A stretch of DNA of 64,000 nt from Denticeps clupeoides. Taxonomy: Eukaryota > Chordata > Actinopteri > Clupeiformes > Denticipitidae. A program made the position numbers and the translations under genes. Location of the stretch: contig NC_041715.1 in NCBI RefSeq assembly GCF_900700375.1, forward strand, positions 12,363,417 to 12,427,416. The letters run 5' to 3'. Positions 1 through 9,830 of the stretch are shown here, one piece after another (position 1 is the first letter of the stretch; every line of letters starts with the position of its first letter). A model generated the notes under the pieces. The model was not told where the DNA came from and made no database searches. It was given only the letters and a program-made list of their open reading frames with translations.

Positions 1-240
1 AAGTGAAGTGATTGTCACATGTGATACACTGCAGCACAGCACTCTGTGCACACAGTGAAATTTGTCCTCTGCATTTAACCCATCACCCTGAGTGAGCAGT
101 GGGCAGCCATGACAGGCGCCCGGGGAGCAGTGTGTGGGGATGGTGCTTTGCTCAGTGGCACCTCAGTGGAACCTTGGCGGGTCGGGATTTGAACCGGCAA
201 CCTTCTGATTACGGGGCCGCTTCCTTCTGCTAGGCCACCA
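1..240 (-). repeat. SINE family A copy (tRNA-derived), minus strand
   Basis: This is a near full-length copy of a dispersed element that recurs at least nine times in the window. Read on the minus strand it has a tRNA-like head with an A-box (tggcctagcagaaggaag, decayed here) and a B-box (ggttcaaatcc-type, 188-205). A body with the landmark ccccgggcgcctgtcatggc follows, then a tail ending in tgacaatcacttcactt. The left end reaches the window border, so the tail may be cut. The family was not matched to a named one. The tRNA origin is inferred from the internal promoter boxes. Confidence 0.85.
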
Positions 241-878
241 CAAGTTATTTCTTAGTCTTCTTACAGTCTGATTTTGTGCTGCAGGAAGTTTTAAATTAGG
301 CATGATCAAGGATTAATTATCATTTTGCATAATAGTAAGCTGTGAAATATGCAAACAAGTTGTCAGGTGATCAAGGTGTAAGAGGCCAGTACATTCTATA
401 TCGCCCCCTTGTGGAATTTGAAATGTATTATTCATTTAACAGTCACGTGAATCCTTGCTTTTAATGATTATTTGTATGACTGTTTTTATGTAAAGTGTGC
501 TATAAATAAAATTAGCCATTGGATAACGCACATTCTGGATGTCAACATTTATATTTTAGGTCATTTTAATAAATCAGTGCCTCAAAACGGACATGAAAAT
601 CAGTATTATGTAGGTATAGATAACACAGCCTGTGCATACTTGGTCAGTGTGCAGATATTCAGAAGTAAATGAATAAATAAGAGATTAATTAAAACATGTT
701 ATGTCTTTTAATATTTATAGTAAAACTTATGTTCTACAAAACCAAACTCTTAAGGAAGTCCTGAAAAGACATTTTTTTGTTGTTTTTCATCTGGGCTTTA
801 CCATCTCTTTTAGGGGATGGTCTGTTGAAAGTGCTTCGTTGTCTGAGGAGCCTGTATTCTCCTTAACACACCTTGCAG
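241..878. other. Intronic sequence of xpo4, nothing recognised
   Basis: AT-rich sequence between the SINE and the first visible xpo4 exon. No exon, repeat family or RNA gene was recognised. It should be the intron preceding the antepenultimate coding exon, because the exon at 879 has a normal acceptor (ccttgcag). Confidence 0.6.
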
Positions 879-1899
879 GATGAGCTCAGAAATCAGTCAA
901 CTGTGTTTGGAAGCTCTGTCCCCGCTGGCGGAGCAGTGTGCCAAGACCCAGGAAACAGACACTCCCCTCTTCATTGCCACTCGCCACTTCCTCAAGGTGG
1001 GAGCCCACATCGCTGCCAGAGCGCAGATTGTCTCATGCAGCCCCCTGGCGGCCATTCATGTTTACTGAAGCTGGACTGTTCAGGGCTCTGATGCTTCCCT
1101 TTCTCTGTTTGTTAGCTGGTGTTTGACATGCTGGTGCTTCAGAAGCACAACACTGAGATGACGGTGGCAGCAGGAGAGGCGCTCTACACGCTTGTGTGCC
1201 TGCACCAAGTGAGTGCCCTTGTTGGCAGTCAAATCCGTTGCATTAGCCATGGCGTCTTACCCTCGTAGTGCAGCTAGTTCTGGACTTTTCCTTGGTGCTG
1301 ATTCCATGTTTTTATTTTATATCTGAATATCATATCTGAAATGTCTGTGCCCACCATTGACAGAAAAGATTGATTGTACTGGGTTGTATTAAATTGAGCA
1401 GTATGTATGCAGTTGAGCCCTTATGTGGTTCCTTTATTTATGACAGCGGTTCCTAAATATTTGGGCGTGGAGCTATTGCATGGCGAGATGCATTGTTGAA
1501 AACCTCAGCAAGTCCACTGTTTTTGTCACTTTACTTATTCAGTTTAATAGTAGATTGCAGTTCAGAAAGAATTACCTAAAATAAAACAGAGGGGGACATT
1601 ATGGACGGCCTTGTTATGGGCGGCCTTTGAGGGAGAATATGGCATGAAACTGTAGGAGACACGACTGATTATGTTCTGTTTGTTCCTTTCCTCCGCTTCA
1701 GGCAGAATACTCGGAGCTGGTCGAGTCTCTGCTTTCCAGCCAGAGAGACGCTGTGATCTACCAGCGTCTGGCCGATGCCTTCAACAAGCTGACAGCCAGC
1801 AGCACCCCGCCAACCATGGACCGCAAGCAGAAAGTGGCCTTCCTCAAGAGTCTAGAGGAGTTTGTGGCCAACGTGGGGGGGCTGCTGTGCGTGAAATAA
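879..1899 (+). CDS. xpo4: Exportin-4, C-terminal three coding exons (gene enters from the left)
   Basis: Exportin-4 is a karyopherin-beta family nuclear transport receptor. It exports cargoes such as eIF5A and Smad3 and also acts in import of some Sox proteins. Only the end of the gene is in the window. Coding exons are 879-996, 1116-1208 and 1702-1899, all with GT-AG borders. The encoded tail contains ISQLCLEALSPLAEQCAK, then LVFDMLVLQKHNTEM, then QRLADAFNKLTASSTPP, and finishes with EFVANVGGLLCVK and a TAA stop at 1897-1899. This agrees closely with the remembered vertebrate XPO4 C-terminus, which has the same final residues. No frameshift is seen. The gene runs head-to-tail into eef1akmt1, as expected from the human 13q12 order. 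Identity rests on protein resemblance and synteny. Confidence 0.95.
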
Positions 1900-2064
1900 C
1901 CAATGCCCGTCGCCTTCATTTTATACCCCGCCTCTCCCGAAATGAATCCTCCCTCCGCCCCATAACCACAGGGAGCGAACGTCTCCGCTCCCGATAAACT
2001 GTGTAGAGCTGCCTTGCCAGGCCGGAACGCTGAAGTGGCGAGGGAGTTTGGGCAAAAGAAAGTG

Positions 2065-2095
<31 letters not shown>

Positions 2096-2620
2096 GTGAG
2101 ATATGGGAGGGGGCTGTCACTCTGTTGCAGCCACAAATAGAGGACAGTAGAAAGCCCTACGCTTTGGGCCCCACCCCATTGCCCCAGGACACGTTTTGCC
2201 CCCTCTGTTTGCAAACACACACACACACACATGCCCGCTCTCTCTCTCACACACACTATTTACACAAACACAGACACAACCCCCTCCCAGAGTGCCTTTG
2301 TTTTTCTTGTTTGTGTCGTGTCTCTGCTGTCTCTTGGTGACGTGCAGAACCGAGTCTTAGTGCAAGACCTGCGCTCCATCGCCACAGTGAGCAATGTGTT
2401 ACCATGACAACAGGTTGCCAAACCTGGAGGAAAATGGAAGAATGCCGTTCTGGAGGAAAAAAAAAAACCAAATGACTTTGTGTTCAAGGGTGTACATATA
2501 ATTTCCAAAAAAAGGACTGCTGTTTTTATAAGTTGTTAGAGGACAGAAGCAATTTTTTTATGATTTTTGCGTCACCTGAAGATAAAAGGGGCTAGTTTGT
2601 GTGTGTGTGTGTGTGCGCGT

Positions 2621-2651
<31 letters not shown>

Positions 2652-3100
2652 CCCCAAGTTTTACATTGTGCCCTTGTTAAAAATGTTCTGTTTTAGTGCT
2701 GACCGCCCTTCCATGCTACAGGAGGATCTCTGAGGAAACATAGTTGGCAGAAGATGACTCGCAAACATGCACTGAGGCATGTCCTTTCAATCAACCTTTT
2801 GATTTTTTTTTTCAAAAAAAGGGTCATTTTAATTTTTCATTTCAGAATTTTTGTACTAGACTCACCACACTGTATCAGTCACGTCAGATCCAGAATATGG
2901 GTTGGAACTGTGGAGAAACCTTTGTTGCTGTAGCAATAACGAACCAAAAAGAAAAGCAGAATGGGTTTACCTGCTTTATCTGGGGCCATTTGACTGAGCC
3001 CCTGACCCTCCCGTTGTTTAGAGTACTAATGTTATTTTGGAATGCCTGAATTGTAATGAGATGTAAAAGTGTACATAAAGTTATTATATAAAATATATGG
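1900..3100 (+). other. xpo4: xpo4 3' UTR with microsatellites and a poly(T) tract
   Basis: Sequence after the xpo4 stop codon. It carries a (tg)n run at about 2066-2092, a (ca)n run at about 2215-2230, a (tg)n run near 2597-2615 and a 30-base T run at 2622-2651. An AT-rich stretch around 3075-3100 (acataaagttattatataaa) could hold the cleavage signal, but no canonical AATAAA was picked with certainty. Open frames here are low-complexity shadows of the CA/TG repeats. Confidence 0.6.
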
Positions 3101-4050
3101 AGACTTTTTATTTACTTCTCTCTCAACCTCACTGACTGGTATTTTGTCATTTTTATTTTCTTCAACCGAGAACTAAGCTCCTTTTTGTTTGATCGGGAGT
3201 CTTCTGCACATGAGGCGTTGTCTGTGTTTTGTGTGTTTTGTGCTGTTCTGTGTAAGTGAGTCCATTCTGGTGAATGGCGTTGTAAACGTCAACACCATTT
3301 GTTAAATGACTCCATGTGGTTCTAGGTCTATGCCTGCTGTCATCAGAAGAATCTCTGTGGCCTGACAGTGGACTTACAGCATTGATATTAATGAATCGTC
3401 ATGTATTAATGCAGGTAGAAGTGCTTTCACGTTTCACATTTAAAAACGTCAATTTTCATCAAGGGCAAGATTTCTGATTCACCTGTAGTGTAATAATTAT
3501 TCAGATTAGGCCTACTGTTTTATGCCATGATGTCTTCATGTGGGTAGAATTATCCACCATCCTCAAAGCCTGCACTCCCAAGGCTTTCTGCTGTCTGCAC
3601 CCTGATGCTGGCCAAGCGGTGATCCTGAGGAGGCTCCGAAGTCCACACTCCATCTTCTGAGTCTGTTAGTGAGAGAAGCAGAGTGATTTGGAGGTCTACA
3701 ATTAATAGGGTGCTTCAGTGTTTCCAGATCCTAAATGTTAAAGTATGGTACTAGCATCTTAAAATTATTGTATTATCATACACTCGCAATTTCCAATCTG
3801 ATGTTGCTCAGAAAATCTGCTTCAGGAACACATAACTCATAGACTGTGCATATTATAGTGTGTAATGTAACCTTTACTACACAACACGTTCTGGATCGTG
3901 TTCGCCAAGGCAACTAAAACACTGCATTGTTGGATCAAATCGCTGGGCCTACTAATAGATATATGTTCAATCATCTCATAGGCCGGATGTGGCCAACCTA
4001 TGTGTTACTTCTTGCAATGCTTTGCTATAAAGACATGTGGGACAACAGCG
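3101..4050. other. Intergenic, no gene recognised
   Basis: About 950 bases between the xpo4 3' UTR and the Tc1-like relic. Composition is mixed and AT-leaning. No open frame of note, RNA gene or recognised repeat family was seen. Confidence 0.5.
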
Positions 4051-4054
4051 TGTT

Positions 4055-5055
4055 AACTTTTGTCCATGACTGTACTTGGCTTTCCTCCTAAATTAACCAT
4101 TTACTGGATAATCCAAAAATTCAAGGAGAAGGCTGCAGGGAGCCCAAAAAAGTCCAGCAAGCGCCAGGACCGTCTCCTAAAGATGATTCAGCAGCAGGAT
4201 CGGGGTGCCACCAGTGCAGTGCTTGCTCAGGAATGGCAGCAGGCAGGTGTGGGTGCATCTGCATGCACAGTGAGGTGAAGACTTTTGGACAATGGCCTGG
4301 TGTCAAGAAGGGCAGCAAAGAAGACACTTCTCTCCAAGAAAAACATCAAGGACAGACTGATATTCTGCAAAAAGTACAGGGATTGGACTACTGAAGACTG
4401 GGGTAAAGTCATTTTCTCTGATTGAGCCCCTTTCCAGTTTGGGGCATCTGTTAAAATGATTGTCCGGAGAAGAAAAGGTGACACTCCCATCAGTCCTGTC
4501 TCGTGCCAACAGTAAAGCATGCTGAGACCATTCATGTGTGGGGCTGCTTCTCATCCAAGGCAGTGGGCTCAATCAGTATTTTGTGTGAAAAAACAGCCGT
4601 GAATAAAGAATGGTACCTCCAACATCAACTTCTCCCAATCATCCAAGAACAGTTTGGTGAAGAACAATGCCGTATCCAGCATGATGGAGCATCTTCCCAT
4701 AAGGACAAAGTAATAACTAAGTGTCTTGGGGAACAAAACATTGAAATTTTGGGTCCATGTCCAGGAAACTCGCTAGACTTTAATCCAATTGAGAACATGT
4801 GGTCAATCCTCAAGTGGACAAAAAACCCCACAAATTCTGACAAACTCCACGCGCTGATTATGAGGGAATTTGTTGCCATCAATCAGGATTTGGCTCAGAA
4901 GTTGATTGACAGAATGTCAGGGCGAATTGTAGAGGTCTTGGGAAAAAAAGGTCCAACACTACAAATATTGACTCTTTGCGTAAACTTGATGTAACACTGA
5001 AGCAGCAAACTTTGTGAAAACCAGTGTCCGTGTCAAACTTTTAGCCACGACTGTA
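4055..5055 (+). mobile_element. Decayed Tc1/mariner-type DNA transposon
   Basis: A plus-strand transposase relic. An N-terminal helix-turn-helix-like part (about 4084-4278, ending in a stop) is followed by a damaged middle and an open C-terminal part, 4503-4994. The C-terminal part reads IHVWGCFSS, IQHDGASSH and LDFNPIENMW, the Tc1 superfamily DDE core. By hand count there are 35 residues between the Asp of QHDG and the Glu of NPIE, one more than the 34 of Sleeping Beauty-type Tc1. The right end (aacttttagccacgactgta, 5036-5055) has a look-alike in the same orientation at 4055-4074. The left border is therefore not a normal inverted repeat and the copy is probably rearranged. Several in-frame stops show it is dead. 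Confidence 0.8.
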
Positions 5056-5605
5056 TGTCTGTGTGGCCAGATGACAACAGAGATTTGTACCGTGTTGCTC
5101 TAATGAATTAATTTATATAATGAAGGGGTAAAATGATCGTACATTATGGGATTTTTGGAGTTATTGATCGTACGTCTGGCAACATCGTAGCGCTTGCATC
5201 TGGTCACTTTAAACGTTCACGTAATCATGAAAGGTAACGCAGAAGTAATAAATATGTGATTTTACGGTATTTTGTTTTTTGCTTTGAAAAAAAAAAAAAA
5301 AGTCAATCAACAGTTATTTGTTTGTTGTTGAAAAATTGAAAACCACAAATAAAACATTAAAAAAAAGAAGTGAACGCGGCGGTTCTGTCTGGACCCTGTC
5401 GGCCGCCGTAGCCGCGTGTTTCAGATGGAGCGGTACCGGTACCGGGCTTGAAGGAACGACCAGGCTGTTTAAGCCTTTTAATAACGTGGCTCTGTTTAAG
5501 GTGAGCCGCTGTGCTGGTGTTCCATTTGGTTTTTTTTTTAAATGGCGCGGAAGCGATGTCGCTGTAACGCTGTCGCCATTTCTCGTAGGCGGCGTGAGCA
5601 GCACC
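5056..5605 (+). promoter_or_regulatory. Upstream and 5' UTR region of eef1akmt1
   Basis: AT-rich sequence to about 5370, then a clearly more GC- and CpG-rich stretch (5375-5605) running into the first coding exon. This is typical of a housekeeping promoter. An open frame runs in phase upstream of the chosen start from 5318, but its residues do not resemble the family, so it is treated as untranslated. Transcription start not determined. Confidence 0.4.
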
Positions 5606-7377
5606 ATGGGCGACAGCGACGACGACGTCCCCGGGCTCTCTGCGGAGGCCACGGCGGCGCTGCGGGAGTTTTACGCGGAGCAGCGGGGGCGACAGGAGCC
5701 CGCCGGCGGCCCGGAGCGCCTCTACTCGGTGGGCGCGGTGCAAGAGGACTGGGTGCGTGCTGCGTCCCCCACTTCCCAGTGCGCACTTCGGCGCGATTAC
5801 TACATGGGGTTAAGTGGCCCCGTAATCACAAGGTTGGCGGTTCGAATCCCGGTCCGCCAAGGTGCCACTAAGGTGCCACACGCTGCTCCCCGGGCGCCTG
5901 TCATGGCTGCCCACCAAGTGTGATGTAAAATGCAGAGGACACGTTTCGTTGTGTCACCGTGTGCTGTGCTGCAGTGTATCACAGTGACAATCTGTGTCAT
6001 TTTAATCCGCAATGTGGCGCAGCATAGTTCTTGTGATGAATCTTCACACAAGATTCATTTCAAGATTCAGTGAATCGAATTGCGTGACCGCTGCACCTAG
6101 ACTCATGTTACATGTGTATAATTTGCCATCGTCGTTTGTTATAACTTCTTATTTTCACCTGAGTTGTGCTGTGTGGGTGGTGAATCCAGGAAAATCCTGT
6201 TGCCTTGTGTTCTGGTGTGAATCTGTGCTGCTGCTTCCACCTCCCCCCAGCGAATGAGCCAGTTTTGGTACGACGACGAGACGGCGAAGCGGCTGGCTGA
6301 GGAAATTATTCAGCAGGCTGGTAAAGGAGGCAGGTGAGGCATTTTTGGAGACGCCAGGTTTTCTCGGTCAGCCTGTGTTTTTTTTTTTATGGTGGTACAT
6401 ATTTTTATAGTCCATATTTTATATGCCCCCCTTCATCAGGATAGCCTGTCTGAGTTCCCCCAGCGTGTACCAAAGAGTGAAGCGGCTTGACCTGGACGGG
6501 TCTGGGGACGTGTCCGTGGTCCTTCTGGAGTACGACCGTCGGTTCTCTGCCTACGGCGACGAGTTCATCTACTACGACTATAACGACCCCCTGTGCCTGC
6601 CGGAGAACGCCGCTCCTCACAGCTTCGACATTGTTGTGGCCGACCCCCCGTACCTGTCAGAGGAGTGCCTCAGCAAGGTGGCCACAACAGTCAAATTTCT
6701 TAGCAAAGGAAAGATTCTGCTCTGCACAGGTACATTTTTGTAGGATTTGAACTTTTAAAATAGGTTGCCGGTTCGAATCCCGAGCTGCCGAGGTGCCACT
6801 GAGCATAGTACCGTCCCCACACACTGCTACCCGGGCGCCTGTCATGGGTTGTAGTAGCCTAGTGGGGTAACACACTTGCCTGTGAACCAGAAGACCCAGG
6901 TTCAAACCCCACTTACTACCATTGTGTCCCTGACTTAACCCTAAATTGCTCCGGGGGGACTGTCCCTATAACTACTGATTGTAAGTCGCTCTGGATAAGG
7001 CCATCTGACAAATGCTGTAAATGTCATGGCTGCCCACTGCTCACCAAGAGTGATGGTTAAAAGCAGAGGACACATTTCGTTGTCAGCATGTGCTGTGCAT
7101 CTAAAAAAAAAAAAATCGCTTTCACTTATTACATGGGATATGTGCACAGTTCTGTAACACCATTTAAAACGTGGTTGTCAGATTATGTCAGATGTTTCTC
7201 TGCCTCTGATTTATTTTAATTTTTTTTCTCTTTTCAATTTTCTAAGGTGCCATTATGGAGGAACATGCTGAAAAACTCATGGGCCTGAAAATGTGCAAAT
7301 TCCTGCCCAAACACAGCCACAACCTGGGCAATGAGTTCCGCTGCTACGTCAACTACGAGTCACATTTACTCTTGTGA
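5606..7377 (+). CDS. eef1akmt1: EEF1A lysine methyltransferase 1 (N6AMT2-type)
   Basis: This seven-beta-strand S-adenosylmethionine-dependent methyltransferase modifies a lysine of elongation factor eEF1A in the cytosol. Coding exons are 5606-5752, 6251-6333, 6440-6729 and 7247-7377. They join in phase to 216 residues, close to the 214 of human. The start at 5606 gives MGDSDDD, matching the acidic vertebrate N-terminus. Recognisable parts are [17 protein letters not shown], the nucleotide-binding strand [23 protein letters not shown], and the catalytic-type motif DPPY at residues 145-148 followed by LSEECL. The end is [15 protein letters not shown]. No damage was seen. Introns hold SINE family A and B copies. 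It lies between xpo4 and il17d as in other vertebrates. Confidence 0.95.
5800..5998 (+). repeat. SINE family A copy in eef1akmt1 intron 1
   Basis: Plus-strand copy with the B-box-like ggttcgaatcccggtc, the body landmark gggcgcctgtcatggctgcc and the tail tgtatcacagtgacaatc. The tRNA-like head is shortened, and there is a small internal deletion relative to the copy at 28081-28325. Confidence 0.85.
6762..6847 (+). repeat. SINE family A, left half (interrupted by a family B insertion)
   Basis: B-box (gccggttcgaatcccg) and the first part of the body, ending at cctgtcatgg. The element continues at 7030 after a family B insertion. Confidence 0.85.
6848..7021 (+). repeat. SINE family B copy inserted into family A
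   Basis: Complete family B element with A-box-like tagcctagtggggtaac, B-box ggttcaaacccc, the body landmark ctaccattgtgtccctga and the 3' tail gtcgctctggataagg ... aatgctgtaaatg. The tail resembles the LINE-2/UnaL2-type 3' end carried by many fish SINEs. It is flanked on both sides by tgtcatgg (6840-6847 and 7022-7029), an 8-base target-site duplication of host SINE sequence. This proves that B landed in A. Confidence 0.9.
7022..7100 (+). repeat. SINE family A, right half
   Basis: Continuation of the interrupted family A copy: tgtcatggctgcccactgctcacc, then gcagaggacacatttcgttgt, then a short tail and an A-rich run at 7101-7113. Confidence 0.85.
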
Positions 7378-7770
7378 GAGTAACGTAAACCTGATATTTT
7401 ATAATGACCAGCTACCCACAATATTAATAAAAACGAATGCTTTCTCAGATTACCTGGAGAGGAAACTGTATATAACTCTTAATTCATTTTGATTTGTCAA
7501 TATTTGACACAGATCATCTTTGTACACAACTGGATTTAGAATAAATAAAAAGTCAAGATATTATATTAAAAATGCAAGACTTTAATTTTCATGTGTATAA
7601 AAATGTCCTGGGCTATTTAGATGCCTTCTGCCTTCTTCATTGTTATTAATATCAAGCGATGAAAATAATATCTGAACATTTCAGTGGACGCTTAGTGTCA
7701 GTGGGTACTCTTGTGTTTCTGCTTTTTACATTTTGAATGCTGATATCCTCCAATCAAATTAACATCAATA
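7378..7770 (+). other. eef1akmt1: eef1akmt1 3' UTR and flank
   Basis: AT-rich sequence after the stop codon. An AATAAA lies within ttaataaaaacgaatg (about 7424-7430) and another in gaataaataaaaag (about 7541-7552). Either could serve for polyadenylation. Nothing else recognised. Confidence 0.5.
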
Positions 7771-7772
7771 TA

Positions 7773-8313
7773 CAGTACAGGCCAAAAGTTTGGACACACC
7801 TTCTCATTTAATGTGTTTTGTTTATTTTCATGATCAGTTACTTTGGTAGATTCTCACTGAAGGCAAAACTATGAATGAACACATGTTATGTGTGAGTTAG
7901 GTTATGTTATGTGAGTTATGTACTTAACAAAAAGTGGAGACCTGGCCTCCACAGTCACCGGACCTGAACCCAATCGAGATGGTTTGGGGTGAACTGGACC
8001 GCAGAGTGAAGGCAAAGGGGCCAACAAGTGCTAAACACCTCTGGGAACTCCTTCAAGACTGTTGGAGAACCATTTCAGGTGACGACCACTTGAAGCTCAT
8101 CGGGAGAATGCCAAGAGTGTGCAAAGCAGTAATCAGAGCAAAGAATCTAGAATATAAAACATGTTTCCAGTGATTTCACCTTTTTTTGTTAAGTACATAA
8201 CTCCACATGTGTTCATTCATAGTTTTGATGCCTTCAGTGAGAATCTACCAACGTAAATGGTCATGAAAATAAACACATGGAAAGAAGGTGTGTCCAAACG
8301 TTTGACCTGTACT
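7773..8313 (+). mobile_element. Internally deleted Tc1-like element with long inverted ends
   Basis: The terminal inverted repeats start cagtacaggccaaaagtttg at 7773. The right end is the reverse complement with two mismatches over about 34 bases, and TA flanks both sides, the Tc1/mariner target. The inverted similarity continues inward (gattctcactgaaggcaaaa against its mirror near 8222-8250, and ttatgtacttaac against gttaagtacataa), so each end is more than 100 bases long. The interior (7934-8173) keeps only the transposase C-terminus: WPPQSPDLNPIEMVWGELD and HLWELLQDCW. It lacks the first two catalytic Asp residues, so it could move only with help from another copy. Confidence 0.9.
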
Positions 8314-8345
8314 GTATATTTAGTTGGTTAAAACGTGAGTAGCAT

Positions 8346-9581
8346 CTATGTTTGGCTGTGACACTGTGGCTGAGACCTCCTGGTTTTCTTGCCGGGCCTG
8401 CCCTGCGCGCTCAGTTTGACCCGCTGACCTCGGCCGGAGCTCTGCTTCCTGCTCGGAGTGTCCCTGTCTCTCTCCAGCACCGGGACACATGTGCAGCCCA
8501 CTGGGACGGAGACGTAGCTCTCGTCGTAGGAGTGTCGCCCACCCACGCAGGAGCCCGTCCGCCGCAGGATCACAGAGGGCATGTAGACTGGGGTGCTGCG
8601 GTACCGGTCACTCTCCTCGCCGGAGGGTCCGGTTAGGCAGCCCTTACACAAGCAGTAGGCTTCCGGGATGAAGCGGGGGAACCTCGCCGGGTCATGGGAG
8701 ATCCTGTTTCATGAAAGTAACAATGGACAATCACTCCTGATGCTATTAATTTGGTAAATTGCTAAAAAAAAAAAAGCACTTTCGTTTGGCGTCGCTGCGA
8801 CATCGCGTTTGACCGCTAGATGGCGCACGATCTATTTACAGAAATACATTTACAGCATTTATCAGACGCCCTTATCCACAGCGACTTACAATCAGTAGTT
8901 ACAGGGACAGTCCCCCCCCTGGAGCAACTTAGGGTTAAGTGTCTTGCTCAGGGACACTATGGACCTGGGTCTTCTGGTTCATAGGCGAGTGTGTTACCCA
9001 CTAGGCTACTACAACCCAAATAAACTTTTTATATTACTAATGTTGCCTCTTATGACCAGGCATGTACTTTTATTGAACTAAGCGAATGTTATTAATTAGA
9101 CACGATGCAGATTATTAACGATGTATTGTGCTTAACTTTTTGTAGCGCTTAGAACTACTTTTCTACTGCTCGTCAACGTGGGTCTGTGCAATATTGGCGT
9201 GCACCGTTTTGTCAGGACTGTATGAGATTTAAGGAAGAAACATCAATTACACATAAACCATCGGATTTAATCCTTTCTTCCTTACCTGTACCCCCACGGA
9301 GAGACGCTCCGCAGATTGACCGGAGCGCGTGCACGTGACGCGCGGTCACCGAGCGCGCGCGCCGCGGACGCGCACGACAGGTTGAGTCGCTCCGGCGGCG
9401 CCAGCTGCAGGGTGTGGTGGAACGCGGTGAGGACCCCCGCCGACAGCCGCCCGAACATCTGCTCCAGCAGCTCGTCCGGCAGGTCCAGGCACCGCCTGGA
9501 GATCCGCGCTCCGGCCGCAGCCGCGCCGTCTCCGCCGAACAGCAGCAGCGCGACCGACAGGACGCCGAGCAGGCTGAGCAT
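8346..9581 (-). CDS. il17d: Interleukin-17D
   Basis: Secreted IL-17 family cytokine. Two coding exons, 9286-9581 and 8346-8703 on the minus strand, join in phase to about 217 residues (human about 202). The start at 9581 gives MLSLLGVLSVALLLFG, a clear signal peptide. An in-frame upstream Met at 9710 would put charged sequence before it and is less likely. The mature part contains LPDELLEQMFGRLSAGVL, AFHHTLQLAP and NLRSVSPWGYR, then ISHDPARFPRFIPEAYCLC and CKGCLTGPSGEE, then TPVYMPSVILRRT and VPVGCTCVPV. These hold the family's cysteine-knot cysteines. The tail is basic. Position between eef1akmt1 and ift88 agrees with human. The coding start lies about 250 bases from the odd 29-bp array. Confidence 0.95.
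8845..9017 (-). repeat. SINE family B copy in the il17d intron
   Basis: Minus-strand copy. On the plus strand it begins acatttacagcatttatcag, runs through cttacaatcagtagttacag and gtgtcttgctcagggacact, and ends with the tRNA-like head acccactaggctactacaac. The B-box region is shortened. Confidence 0.88.
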
Positions 9582-9830
9582 GGCGGGAACGCGTCCACCG
9601 ACAGCTCGCGGTGGGACGTCTCCGTTAATCAGGGCGCGCGCACGCCAGCGTGTACGGACGGGGGCCGCTGTCAACATACTACAACCACGCGGGAAGCCAA
9701 ACAGCTCCACGTGTTCATTTTATTTCTAAAAGTCACAGAACAAACGCGGACAAACCAACAACACTTCTTTAGATTAATCTTTTTTACAGTACAATATTTC
9801 AAAATATATAAACTGACCAACGAAGTAGCA
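9582..9830 (-). promoter_or_regulatory. il17d: il17d 5' flank
   Basis: GC-rich from 9582 to about 9680, then AT-rich up to the minisatellite. It should hold the il17d 5' UTR and core promoter. No TATA box was placed with confidence. Confidence 0.4.

Noticed and set aside
5318-5605. In-frame N-terminal extension of eef1akmt1
   Set aside because: Residues do not resemble the family, while the start at 5606 gives the acidic N-terminus expected.
9582-9710. Upstream Met for il17d
   Set aside because: It would bury the signal peptide behind 43 charged residues.
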